A DNA stretch of 64,000 nt from CAWGMT01 sp963823675 (GCA_963823675.1 CAWGMT010000007.1:248001-312000), one strand, 5' to 3'; shown: positions 37,553-46,609, counted from the first letter of the stretch. The notes: generated by a model from the letters alone, not told the origin. Numbers and translations are program-made.

Positions 37553-39715
37553 TCAGGGTTTCGTGCTCTTGCTCGCCAAGTTGACGGCGTCGAACGGCTC
37601 GGGAGTCGGATTGATCAGGCTGTTGTCGTGGGCCAGAATCCCCAATGACCCCACGAAGAAACTCTCGCCGTCAGCGACCTGGAGGTTGAAGACGGGTTGC
37701 TTTCGCTCCTCGCCGATCGATTTGATCTCGGCGGTCCCTCCGAGCGTCCGCAAGGTGTCGCCCGCCTTGAGCTCGCGGGCCATGACCCAGCCTTGGCCCG
37801 CTTTCCACAAGCGGTGGATCCCTGTCAAGACGATCGAGTCGTGATCGAGCTCGATTCGCAGAGTTGCGTTGGGCGGATTGTGGAAGACCGTCACGATGGC
37901 CTGGTATTTCAGTCTCCCAGTCTTGGGGTTCTGCGTTAGAACTTGATCGCCCATGCGTAGGCTTTCGATCGGGTGCAGGCCATCGATCGTTCGAACCGTC
38001 GTGCCGGCGCCGAAACAGGAATGCATTGTCATAATCACGTTGGTGTTCGACTGAACGACCGGCATCGCTTCCGGCTGATAGGAGAGCGGCACTTGCTGGA
38101 TGATCGTCGGTTGAGAATTAGCCGCGAGCTGGGGCGCGTACGCATAGCCCAGAAGGTCCACCAGCCATTTTTCCCATGCCACGCGGTCTTCGCCGACGTC
38201 AACACCCACCGAATCGCTCAAAACTTGTCGGACGCGCTTGTTGGACTCTTCGATCGGAGAGTTGTAATCCTTGATCGCCTGAACGTCGCTTTCCAACTGC
38301 TGCTCGGCGACCTGGGCCGATCGTTGGGCATCCTGCGTCATTGCGCCCAAGGGAATTTGGATTTGCTGGCCGAAGTTCCAGTAGTACATCCGGCCACCAG
38401 CGCCACCGACGCCGCCAACGCTGTAGGTAGCGCGCACAGCTTGAGCAAACGCATTTTGATTCTGCGCCACCTGGCTACCCACAGCTTGACTCTGGGCCAA
38501 TGGAAGCCCCGCCCTGTGCAGCACGTTGGCCAACTGCGACGGCATGACCGGGCCCCCGATCCCGAACATCAGACTCGCTGCGGCGAGGGGGGTGACCGGC
38601 ACCGCGAACTGCGATATCGGCCGGGAAATTATTGGCTGGCCATTGGCATCGACTCCCATTTGATCGGTCGGGAGCATTGATACAGCGGGCATGTCGAGGG
38701 GCGTGTAAATGCGCTTGACGTTCGCATCCTGGTTCTTGACCAGAAGCTCACCACGCGACCCCGGGCCCTTCACTTTTTTCACTTCGTACTTGATCGGATC
38801 GCGCAGGAGCCCGACCAGGAACGGTGCGAAATCGCGCGGGTCGCGCCGGGTGAGGACCTGAGTCGCGGCTTGTCTCACTTGGGCGCCAGGGCTCGATAAG
38901 GCTAGCATTGCCAGCGCCCGGGAAGAACCCGGCGAATCGATCTGCCCCAGCACGCGGACCGCGACTTTTTGGCGCTCCGCCGCCCCCACAGCGAAGGTAG
39001 TCCAGACCGCGGGCACGGCCCGCGGATCGGTCACTAGGGCCAACCCTTTCTGGGCAGCGGCATGCCGCGCCTTGTCCTTGCTCGCAAGCCCCTCGCGCCA
39101 TCGTTCCAGCAAGGGCTTCCAGTGCTTGTTGGCTCGTTTCTGCTGCTCGTCTTCGTGCTTCTGAGCGTCCACAAGCTCCGGCTTCTGCCACCGGCCGCCC
39201 ACCTTCTTGTACCCCAGGTGCTTCCAGGCAACCTCGCGCGACGGATCGAGCCGCAGCGCCTGATGAAAATGGGCAAACGCTTGATCCTTCAACCCATTCT
39301 GCTCGCACCAGAGCGCGAGCTTCTGATGATCCTCGGCACGTTCGGGCGTCCTGGCCCGGCGCTGGAGATATTCTTGAACCCGGGCCTTCCGATCAGGATC
39401 ATCCTGCACGGCCTTGCTGATCTCATCGGGCCGCTGCCACTTGCCTTGATACTCGACCAGGCCCAGCAGTGCATGCGCCAGCGTGTTGGAAGGATCGGAA
39501 ACGACCGCCAGCCCGAGGTGCTTGATCCGCTCGGCCGAGAGGCCATGCGCTTCGCACCAGAGCGCCAGCCTGACCTGGGCATCAGGATCGCGGCCAGCCT
39601 TGCCCGCGGCCGACTCGTAAGCCTCGCGGTCTGCGAGGGCCAGAGGAGGGGAAGGTTGGTCGCCTTCCGGCCCCGCGACCAGCAACGCACAGCACCAAAG
39701 AACCGTGCTCATCAT
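37553..39715 (-). CDS. TPR/HEAT/Hint-domain surface protein, paralogue D
   Basis: 720 residues from ATG 39715, chosen because GGAGG stands just upstream; a longer start at 39778 has none. The leader is MMSTVLWCCALLVAGPEGDQ. The order of parts is as in C: QVRLALWCEAHGLSAERIKH, SREVAWKHLGYKKVGGRWQ, HEAT (VTDPRAVPAVWTTFAVGAAE), RIYTPL, a variable Gly/Ala/Gln linker (residues about 390-470), a coiled helix (QRSAQVAEQQLESDVQAIKD), the Hint domain from about 567 (CFGAGTTVRTIDGLHPIESL, TGIHRLWKAGQGW, FNLQVADGESFFVG, ILAHDN) and the tail PEPFDAVNLASKSTKP. It is first in the array and divergent from the gene at 39931, so its promoter lies in 39716-39930. It is complete. Confidence 0.85.
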   Translation of the reverse strand: MMSTVLWCCALLVAGPEGDQPSPPLALADREAYESAAGKAGRDPDAQVRLALWCEAHGLSAERIKHLGLAVVSDPSNTLAHALLGLVEYQGKWQRPDEISKAVQDDPDRKARVQEYLQRRARTPERAEDHQKLALWCEQNGLKDQAFAHFHQALRLDPSREVAWKHLGYKKVGGRWQKPELVDAQKHEDEQQKRANKHWKPLLERWREGLASKDKARHAAAQKGLALVTDPRAVPAVWTTFAVGAAERQKVAVRVLGQIDSPGSSRALAMLALSSPGAQVRQAATQVLTRRDPRDFAPFLVGLLRDPIKYEVKKVKGPGSRGELLVKNQDANVKRIYTPLDMPAVSMLPTDQMGVDANGQPIISRPISQFAVPVTPLAAASLMFGIGGPVMPSQLANVLHRAGLPLAQSQAVGSQVAQNQNAFAQAVRATYSVGGVGGAGGRMYYWNFGQQIQIPLGAMTQDAQRSAQVAEQQLESDVQAIKDYNSPIEESNKRVRQVLSDSVGVDVGEDRVAWEKWLVDLLGYAYAPQLAANSQPTIIQQVPLSYQPEAMPVVQSNTNVIMTMHSCFGAGTTVRTIDGLHPIESLRMGDQVLTQNPKTGRLKYQAIVTVFHNPPNATLRIELDHDSIVLTGIHRLWKAGQGWVMARELKAGDTLRTLGGTAEIKSIGEERKQPVFNLQVADGESFFVGSLGILAHDNSLINPTPEPFDAVNLASKSTKP

Positions 39716-39833
39716 GATCTGGCCTCCGCGATAAGAGGCGAAGTGGAGGGAATCCGCCTTATAGTACCATTCAATCAACTAGAATCAAGGCCCTCTGGCG
39801 AAGCTGATTCATCAAAGTTTCCCGATAAACTTG

Positions 39834-39861
39834 TTGATTCCTCGGGCGAGGCGGGGATAAT
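39834..39861 (+). promoter_or_regulatory. Predicted sigma-70-type promoter for the secreted protein at 39931
   Basis: TTGATT at 39834-39839 and GATAAT at 39856-39861 with a 16-bp spacer, in a 215-bp AT-richer divergent gap. The start codon is 70 bp downstream, and GGAGA precedes it at 39920-39924. Motif reading only; planctomycete consensus sites are not well defined. Confidence 0.4.
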
Positions 39862-39930
39862 GCGCATTTGACCGACTTGTATTGCAAGCGCCATGAGGCG
39901 ACGGTTTCAACCACAACTGGAGAACCGAAA

Positions 39931-41045
39931 ATGGCAAGGAATCGATACCGCATCGCCGTCATCTCCTTTTTAGCACTGAGTTTGACGGCTGTTCTTGCTC
40001 GGGCCGATGAGCCAGCGGCGAGCCTGAAACAAGGGAACCCCGACTTGAAGTCGGCGGGACCGCTGGCTTTCGGGCCGGACGGGGTCCTGTTCGTCGGCGA
40101 CACGCGGGGGGCTGCCCTTTTCGCCATCGACACCGGCGACCGGGCCACCGCCAGCGAGAAGCGCCCGATCGAGGTCAAGGACTTAGGCGCGAAGCTGGCG
40201 GCGATGCTCGGGACCAATCCCAAGCAGATCATGATCAACGACATGGCGGTCAATCCGCTCTCGGGCAACATCTATCTTTCGCTGTCGCGCGGCGCGGGCC
40301 GGACGCGACTCCGCTCCTGGTACGGGTCAATGCCGACGCCAAGATCGAGGAGGTTCCGCTCGAGAAGGTCCGCTTCGCCAAGGCCGAGATCCCGGGTGCC
40401 CCCGACCCGAATGCCCAGGAACGCGGCCAGAGCCTGCGCAATGAGTCGATCACCGACCTCGCTTACATGGATGGCCGGGTGTTTCTCGCCGGATTGTCCA
40501 ACGAAGAATTCTCGTCGCGGCTGATTGCGATTCCGTACCCCTTCAGCAGCGGGGGCTTTGATGGAGCATCCATCGAGATTTATCACGGATCTCACGGCAG
40601 GCTCGAGACCAAGTCGCCGATCCGGACCTTCGTGACTTACAAAATCCAGAACGAGCCGACCATGCTGGCGGCCTACACCTGCACGCCGCTGGTCAAGGTG
40701 CCCCTTTCCGAGCTCAAGGCCGGCGCGCACGTCAAAGGCACCACCATCGCCGAGCTCGGCAATCGCAACCGCCCGCTCGACATGATCGTCTATCAGAAAG
40801 ACGGCAAGGATTACCTGCTGATGACTAACAACAGCCGGGGCGTGATGAAGATCCCCACCGACGGGGCCGCAAGTGCGCCGGGTATCGTCCAGCGAGTCCC
40901 CAACAAGCAGGGGATCGAGTACGAAACGGTCGCCGGCCTCAAGGGCGTCGTTCAGATGGACCAGCTCGATAACCACCATGCCGTCCTGATCGTTCAGGAA
41001 GATCCCAGCGGATCAATCGACCTCAAGACCGTCGAATTGCCGTGA
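39931..41045 (+). CDS. Exported hypothetical protein, possible beta-propeller (one frame break near 40300)
   Basis: ATG 39931 begins a clear signal peptide (YRIAVISFLALSLTAVLARA, cleaved near ADEP). The mature part has propeller-like runs: GPLAFGPDGVLFVGDTRGAA, MINDMAVNPLSGNIYLSLSR, then after one missing C near 40300, RNESITDLAYMDGRVFLAGL and RNRPLDMIVYQKDGKDYLLM, ending at 41045. Joined length is about 371 residues. I do not recognise a named family. The last four bases overlap the next gene (GTGA), so the two are translationally coupled. The export signal suggests a periplasmic or surface role. The break looks like a single lost base. Confidence 0.72.
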
Positions 41046-42334
41046 TCGCCAGCCGCCGGTGCTTCGTGTGTCTCCTGGCCTGCGGGGCAGCTTGTCTCGC
41101 TCCCGGCTGCGCACCATCCGGCCCGGCAACCGACACTGCGGTCTCGGGCAACCAGGCCGCAGTGGTCCCACGCGAGGCACCAAAACTGACGTGGAAAACT
41201 CTCAGCCCCGATCAAACGACCACCAGGGTCGAGTTGATCGGGGTTGACCCGATTGCGCTGGCGGTCCTGGGAAACCCCACCATCACGCGCGACGAATGGT
41301 CCTCGTTTCTGGCCGTTCGGGTCGTGCCCGGCACAGCGGCCGAGATTGGCGCCATCCCCCCGCTCCTGGGGTCGTATACGGCCGGCCATGACGGCATTCG
41401 GTTCGAGCCCCGGTTCCCGCTCGAGCCGGGCGTTCGGTTTCGGGCCGAGTTCGATCCGGTCCAGATGCACGCCGTGGCGCAGCAGCACCTGGTCCTCTGC
41501 GGGTCCAGCCACGCCGACTGGCAGATCGCGTTCACCGCGAGGCTGGCCGCAGATTTCTCGCCGCCCTTTTCGCCGTCGACGGCCCGCACCAGCGTGGTCG
41601 AGGTCTATCCCACCGGAAGCGTGCTACCCGAAAACCTCCTTCGCTTCTACGTTCAATTCTCCGCGCCGATGAGCCGGGGTGAAGCTTACGCTTGCATCCA
41701 TCTGCTGGATGAGACCAGCCAGCCGGTGAACGATCCGTTCCTCGAGCTGGCCGAGGAGCTCTGGTCCAATGACGGCACGCGGTTCACGTTGCTCTTCGAT
41801 CCGGGACGAATCAAGCGAGGACTCAAGCCGCGCGAAGAGGTCGGGCCCGTTCTGGAGGCCGGCAAGGCCTACACGCTCGTCATCGATCGCGACTGGCTCG
41901 ATGCCGGGGGCAAGCCGCTCTTGAGCGGGTTTCGCAAATCGTTCCGCGCGGGACCGGCCGACCTTACCTCGCCGGACCCGAAGACCTGGAAGATCGAACC
42001 GCTTGAAGCCGAAACACGCGACGCCCTCGAAGTCCGGTTCCCCGAGACGCTCGATCGGGCCCTGCTTGATCGCTTGATCTGTGTCACCGACGATGCCGGC
42101 GGCGTGGTTGGCGGGCAGGTATCGACGACCGATCATGAGACGGCGTGGAGATTCACTCCGCGCCAGCCGTGGCGGGCCGGCAGCTACCGGCTCACGGTGG
42201 TGACCGATCTCGAGGATGTCGCGGGCAACAGCGTGGCCAGGCCCTTCGAGGTCGATGCGACCGGGCCCGTCACGTCGCGCATCACGAGTGAGACGGTCTC
42301 ACTGCCGTTTCGAGTCGGTCCGCCGGGGCGTTGA
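41042..42334 (+). CDS. Lipoprotein with bacterial Ig-like domains
   Basis: 430 residues, starting at GTG 41042, which overlaps the stop of the previous gene by 4 bases. The N-terminus is a lipoprotein signal (CFVCLLACGAACLAPGCAPS) with lipobox LAPGC. Two SbsA-like Ig domains follow: VEVYPTGSVLPENLLRFYVQ, FSAPMSRGEAY and later LEVRFPETLDRALLDRLICV, WRFTPRQPWRAGSYRLTVVT, which match the pattern of domains that test for sequential beta strands in surface proteins. Coupling with the upstream exported protein suggests the pair work at the envelope, which is inference. Its 3' end overlaps the convergent CxxCH gene by 36 bp. Confidence 0.78.
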   Translation: MIASRRCFVCLLACGAACLAPGCAPSGPATDTAVSGNQAAVVPREAPKLTWKTLSPDQTTTRVELIGVDPIALAVLGNPTITRDEWSSFLAVRVVPGTAAEIGAIPPLLGSYTAGHDGIRFEPRFPLEPGVRFRAEFDPVQMHAVAQQHLVLCGSSHADWQIAFTARLAADFSPPFSPSTARTSVVEVYPTGSVLPENLLRFYVQFSAPMSRGEAYACIHLLDETSQPVNDPFLELAEELWSNDGTRFTLLFDPGRIKRGLKPREEVGPVLEAGKAYTLVIDRDWLDAGGKPLLSGFRKSFRAGPADLTSPDPKTWKIEPLEAETRDALEVRFPETLDRALLDRLICVTDDAGGVVGGQVSTTDHETAWRFTPRQPWRAGSYRLTVVTDLEDVAGNSVARPFEVDATGPVTSRITSETVSLPFRVGPPGR

Positions 42335-43298
42335 CCGCTCGTGCTCGCGCTCGCGAGTCGCCAGGAGCGCCATGGTCGCCCAGCCGCAGGTCGAGATTCG
42401 CTGGGCATAGCTGACATTCCCCGGCGGCCGCGTCGTCTCGACCCAGCTTCCGTCGTTCAACTGCTCGCCAATCAAGAACGCCCGGCCGCGCGCGATCATC
42501 CGGTCAACGCGATCCGAGCTCGGGCATGCGGCGAGGGCCAGCAAAGCGAGGGCCGTATCGAATGACTCGGAGGGTGACAGCGCGCGCGGTCCCCAGCCGC
42601 CGTCGTCGCCTTGGCCCCGGCGCAAGAGTGCCAATCCGCGGCCCCGTCGCGCGGCGGCTGCGGGGGACTGGACGTTGGCGCAGGCCAGCAGGCTCACCGA
42701 GGCATCGGTGACGGTCGCGATCTCCTGATTCGAGAGCCACCGATCCGCGCGCGATGGCGGCCTGGAATCGTTCCGGCTGGATGGAAGCGAGGGCCTGGCG
42801 TGCCATGAACGTGGCGAGGGCGCGGCCGTAGGTCGCCGGCGAGCTTACCGAGTCTTCGCCCTCGAGCGGCCAGGAGCCGTCGGGGCCCTGATCGTCGGCG
42901 AGCCGCGCGGCCGCGAGCGCTCGCGCGGCCGGCTCCTTGACCGATCCCACGTCCGCCGCGGTTGCCAGTGTCGCGGTGAAGACCAGCCGGGCCAGGCGTT
43001 TATCGCTCCTGGCACCTTCGCCCCCGTTGTGGTCCCACCGCGCTGGCTCTGCCAGCCAGCGGTTGGTCTCGGTAAGGGCCGTTTCGGGCACCGCGAAACC
43101 CGCCCGAACCGCGAGATAGAGCGCCCGCGCGGCATCGCCGTTGTTATGGCAGGAGTAGCACGATTTCTGGCGCGGCCAGCGAGGCACCTCGCGCGCCAGA
43201 AATGCGATCGCCCGAGACTCGGGGGTCGGAGGCCCGGCCTGGTTCTGAGCCAGGCACGCGGGGAGGAACAGCCAGCACGCCAGAAATCCGGTCATCAT
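42299..43298 (-). CDS. Exported CxxCH protein with a terpene-cyclase-like alpha/alpha repeat fold (one frame break near 42750)
   Basis: Starts ATG 43298, 21 bp after the kinase gene, so probably cotranscribed. The leader is MMTGFLACWLFLPACLAQNQ. Then a single heme-type motif CYSCHNNG appears at about residue 47. Repeats resembling squalene-cyclase or prenyltransferase blades follow: LADDQGPDGSWPLEGEDS, and after the break near 42750 SNQEIATVTDASVSLLACAN, GQGDDGGWGPRALS, SFDTALALLALAA and LIGEQLNDGSWVETTRP. The Gly-Ser-Trp turns are the hallmark. No catalytic Asp box is evident. Planctomycete proteins combining a CxxCH motif and this fold are common, but their function is unknown. The break is one base. 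Confidence 0.72.
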
Positions 43299-43319
43299 CT
43301 CGGGCGTCCCGCGCCTCGT

Positions 43320-44867
43320 TCAGGTGGGAGGCAGGAGCTGTTGGATCGCGTCCTGGACCTGTTTCATCTTGACCGGCTTGGACAGGACGATCAGCCGGTC
43401 ATCGACCGGGAGCTTTTCACGGAGAAAATCCTGGCGGGGGCCGAGCAAGACAATCGCCACCAGGGCGTGCTCGTCTTCGCGGGCTTTCTCGTGCATGTCG
43501 TTGATGGCCTCGATGGCGTCAGCGCCGAGACCATCGGTGTCGACGATCACGGCATTCACCGGCGATTCGCGGTAGCGTTCGGCCGCTCGCTCCGCATCCG
43601 TGACCAGCAAGACGCGATAGCCCAATTTGGCAAGGGTTTTTCGCAGCGCGTCCTGGATTTCGCTCTGGGTTTCGACGCAGAGGATGGTCTGGCTCGGCGC
43701 GGCTTTCATCTCGTAAGGTGCCAGCTCCTGGGGCTTCTCCGCGGCGTCGCCGGGCGCGGCGCTCTCTGGCGGAAAGGTGAAAAGCGAGTCGAATTCCGCG
43801 TCTCCCTGAGCGCTCTCGCCGGCCGGAGCGGCGATTCTGCCCAGTTTGACCCCTTCCTCGAGCGCGGCCCGGTAACGCCCGAGCTCCGCCACGATGTCGT
43901 CCAACGTCTGGTACCGCGCCTTCAGGTCGACCTTCATCATTTTCTCGACGATCTGGCAGAGATCCTCGTCCGGTGCATACTGGTGTTCGGCAATCGGCTT
44001 GATCGCGCCGAATGAGCGTTTGAGCATCTTCCTGAGCATGTCCTTGCTCTCGGCCTCCTCCATGGGCAACTTGCCGGTCAGCATCTGGTAGAACACGCAG
44101 CCGAGAAAATAAATGTCGGACCGCGGATCGCCCTTGGGGCTGCCGCAGGTGCGCTCGAGCGCCGAATAGTCGACGGTGCGTTGACTCTTCACCCCCGGCT
44201 TCGTTTCATCCCGCTGCATCGTGGCCAGACCGAAATCGACCAGCTTGGCTTCGCCGGTGTTCGAGATCAGGATGTTGGTGCCCTTGATGTCGCGATGCGT
44301 GACCCCGCGCTCCAGCGAATACTGCAAGCCTCTAGCCATCCCCAGCATCAGCGGTACCGCCTGCATCGGCGGAATTCGGACCCGCAGCTTCATGAAGTCG
44401 CGAAGATTCATCCCCTCGACGTACTCCATGATCATGAAGTGCCGGGACTCCTGCTGCCCCACTTCGATGACCTGCACAATGTTGGGATGGCGCAACTTCA
44501 TGCCGGCCTCGGCCTCCTTGTGAAAACGCTCGACCGCTTCGGGAAGCTGGGCGAACCGTTGCCGCAGGACCTTGATGGCCACGGGTTTGTTGGTCGGCAC
44601 GTGCACGCCGCGGTACACTCGGGCGAAAGTCCCTTCGGCCAGGTGGAACAAAGGTTTGGATTCGCCGTAGAAAAGCCCGCCCGGGTCCCCTTTCTTGAGC
44701 CGCTCGATCTGCCAGCTCGTGAGGAACCCCTTGCGCAGCAGCGTGCGCAAAAGCGTGTCCGGTTTCCCATCTTCAACGTCCGCCATCGCCTCGCCCATCT
44801 GCTGGCGCGAGACCAAGCCCAACATCGTCACCTGATCGACGATTAATTCCGGATCGTATTCGGCCAT
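43320..44867 (-). CDS. Serine/threonine protein kinase with C-terminal receiver-like domain
   Basis: 515 residues from ATG 44867. The N-terminal 80 residues (MAEYDPELIVDQVTMLGLVS, KGFLTSWQIERLKKGD) are the planctomycete kinase lead-in. The kinase domain has a degenerate glycine loop LAEGTFARVYRG, VAIKVLR, the catalytic loop THRDIKGTNIL and DFGLA, followed by CGSPKGDPRSDIYFLGCVFY. Catalysis looks intact. A Pro/Ala/Glu-rich linker leads to a response-regulator-like domain: TILCVETQSEIQDALRK, VNAVIVDTDG (probable phosphoacceptor Asp) and IVLSKPVKMKQV (Lys). The fusion suggests cross-talk between Hanks-type and two-component signalling. No membrane span is seen, so it is cytoplasmic. The CxxCH gene follows in the same operon. 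Confidence 0.9.
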   Translation of the reverse strand: MAEYDPELIVDQVTMLGLVSRQQMGEAMADVEDGKPDTLLRTLLRKGFLTSWQIERLKKGDPGGLFYGESKPLFHLAEGTFARVYRGVHVPTNKPVAIKVLRQRFAQLPEAVERFHKEAEAGMKLRHPNIVQVIEVGQQESRHFMIMEYVEGMNLRDFMKLRVRIPPMQAVPLMLGMARGLQYSLERGVTHRDIKGTNILISNTGEAKLVDFGLATMQRDETKPGVKSQRTVDYSALERTCGSPKGDPRSDIYFLGCVFYQMLTGKLPMEEAESKDMLRKMLKRSFGAIKPIAEHQYAPDEDLCQIVEKMMKVDLKARYQTLDDIVAELGRYRAALEEGVKLGRIAAPAGESAQGDAEFDSLFTFPPESAAPGDAAEKPQELAPYEMKAAPSQTILCVETQSEIQDALRKTLAKLGYRVLLVTDAERAAERYRESPVNAVIVDTDGLGADAIEAINDMHEKAREDEHALVAIVLLGPRQDFLREKLPVDDRLIVLSKPVKMKQVQDAIQQLLPPT

Positions 44868-45242
44868 TGCGATTTGATCCTCGACCACGCACGACATGAA
44901 GCGCGAAAAACAACTAGCCGAGGGCGTCCCGGTTGCATGCGGGGAAGCGCGCCTCCAACTACAGTTTAATTCTAGCAAGTTGCTTGCGCCCACAACCACT
45001 CGGCTTCACCATTCCGACTTCCCTTTTCCAGAAAAAAAATTTGAGTGTGCCACGCATGATGTCACCGGGGCGGATTACGTTCCTGTAGAGAAGCAACTTG
45101 CTTCGACCTGCACATGCATCGGCATGGATGGAGGCAGTTGCCACTGACCGGGAACGATCGCCGGAAGATTCCTTCCAAGGTACCGCCCCAGACACGACCC
45201 CAGAGCGAATCCGGGCGGGCGATTCAGAGGAGCGAGACTACA
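44868..45242. other. AT-richer divergent intergenic region
   Basis: It holds the promoters of the kinase gene (leftward) and the small gene at 45243 (rightward). It has a GCAAGTTGCTTGC palindrome near 44980 with a related GAAGCAACTTGCTTC near 45090, and an A8 run near 45031. No gene is supported. Confidence 0.55.
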
Positions 45243-45593
45243 ATGAAGCAGCCATCACGTTGCGATCACAAGATCGACGAGCCGATCGGGACACTCGACC
45301 AGCCCCAGGAATGGATCAATCGCCGGGCGTCGGCCCAGGCCACCCGGGCCGCCAATGCGCGGCAGCAGAGCGGCCGGCGCCGATTCGTCGATCCCACGAC
45401 TAGTGAGCGTGAGTACACAGAGGCCGAGATGGAATTCATGCTGGCCATGAACGAGTACAAGCGACGGAGCGGGCGGATGTTCCCGACCTGGAGCGAGGTC
45501 CTGGAAGTTCTCCGTGATCTGGGGTATGTGAAACCGGCATCCGCCTCTGGAGGCCACCCTGCGGGTATCCCGGCAGGGCTTGCGGCAGGCTGA
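45243..45593 (+). CDS. Small conserved hypothetical protein
   Basis: 116 residues from ATG 45243, with GGAGCGAGACTACA upstream. The central part reads TEAEMEFMLAMNEYKRRSGR then FPTWSEVLEVLRDLGYVKP, a helical motif that I believe recurs in short planctomycete proteins, though I cannot name it. The tail is Gly/Ala/Pro-rich. The basic N-terminal half (ATRAANARQQSGRRRFVDP) and the helix pair could bind nucleic acid or a partner, which is guesswork. Convergent with the next minus-strand gene, 6 bp away. Confidence 0.6.
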   Translation: MKQPSRCDHKIDEPIGTLDQPQEWINRRASAQATRAANARQQSGRRRFVDPTTSEREYTEAEMEFMLAMNEYKRRSGRMFPTWSEVLEVLRDLGYVKPASASGGHPAGIPAGLAAG

Positions 45594-45599
45594 GGAGGT

Positions 45600-46406
45600 T
45601 CATGCCTCGGGCAAGCCGCCCGACCGCGCGTCATGGAACGCCAGCGACAGACCCGCCCAGTGGCTCAAGCCTCGCGGGGTGAATCCCAGCGTCCGTCCGG
45701 CCTCGTCGCCGAAGAGACATTCGACACAAGTTCGCATGTCGTCTGCGTCGAGACAGGGGGCGAGCACCTCGCGCGTGTAAGCGATTTCCTCGAGATCGAG
45801 AACCGGCCCGGCACAACCGGCCATGGCCATGACGTGGCCCTCCTGGTGGAGCATGTCCCGCAGCGTGCGCGCAGGCCCATTCCGCGCTACAAAGGCCGTG
45901 CGGTACGCCGCCGTGAGCATTGCCTCGCGCACGGCCTGGCGCGAGGGTCCCTCGCTGCTCCAGAGAACGCCGGTGACCCAGAAGTATTTCGACCATTTCG
46001 GCGGATGAATCTCGACCGGCGAGGTTGGTTTGGTACCGTCGCGGACGCAATCCCAGCCGAACCGGAGCTTGAACTCGTAATCGTAGCGGTTGGTCCAGCC
46101 GCCCATGCAGTCGTCGGCGACAACGACCGCTGCTTTGTATTCTCCCGGAAGATCGGCCAGCTTCGCCGCAGCCTCCCGCGCAGCGTCCTTCGCAATTCCG
46201 TCGGCGTCCAGCGCGAGAAGTTGATCGAGCAATGCCGTCACGTGGTCCTTGCCCATCGGGTTCGCAATCATGAGCGGGATGAGCTCGAAATCCGTCTCGT
46301 AGCAGTTCCAGATCGTGCGCAGATACTGCCGGAAGCGCTCCATTCCGCGCGGCATCCCCTGGATCTCGCGCTGGATCCGCAACAATGGTTCGTAATCGAG
46401 TTGCAT
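45600..46406 (-). CDS. Conserved hypothetical protein
   Basis: 268 residues from ATG 46406, preceded by GAGG. The sequence is soluble and looks globular: MQLDYEPLLRIQREIQGMPR, RFRQYLRTIWNCYETDFELI, VTALLDQLLALDADGIAKDA, AVVVADDCMGGWTNRYDYEF, GHVMAMAGCAGPVLDLEEIA and HWAGLSLAFHDA. The histidine, aspartate and cysteine content might suggest an enzyme, but no catalytic motif is recognised. It is unbroken, with codon use like its neighbours, so I accept it as a real gene. Function unknown. Confidence 0.68.
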   Translation of the reverse strand: MQLDYEPLLRIQREIQGMPRGMERFRQYLRTIWNCYETDFELIPLMIANPMGKDHVTALLDQLLALDADGIAKDAAREAAAKLADLPGEYKAAVVVADDCMGGWTNRYDYEFKLRFGWDCVRDGTKPTSPVEIHPPKWSKYFWVTGVLWSSEGPSRQAVREAMLTAAYRTAFVARNGPARTLRDMLHQEGHVMAMAGCAGPVLDLEEIAYTREVLAPCLDADDMRTCVECLFGDEAGRTLGFTPRGLSHWAGLSLAFHDARSGGLPEA

Positions 46407-46609
46407 GATCTTTGGCCTCTGGTCCCGAGCTTTTGGGTCGGCGGTGTCGCGGCAAGCAATCAACAATTTTAAAAATTAGAAAAATCAAAAATTCATGAAA
46501 TTTGGTAGCGTTGCAAATCACCGTCGCTGGTAGAATGAATGCGATGGTGTCGTGCAAAAGTGCGCCGGACATTTCAAGCGGCACGTCCGCAGAGAGCCCA
46601 GTCGTTCCG

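Noticed and set aside
31121..39715. Inteins in the Hint genes
   Set aside because: No C-terminal extein follows (only about 22 residues remain), there is no homing endonuclease region, and the ends read HD instead of HN followed by Cys/Ser/Thr. Hint domains of the Hedgehog or PT-HINT kind fit better.
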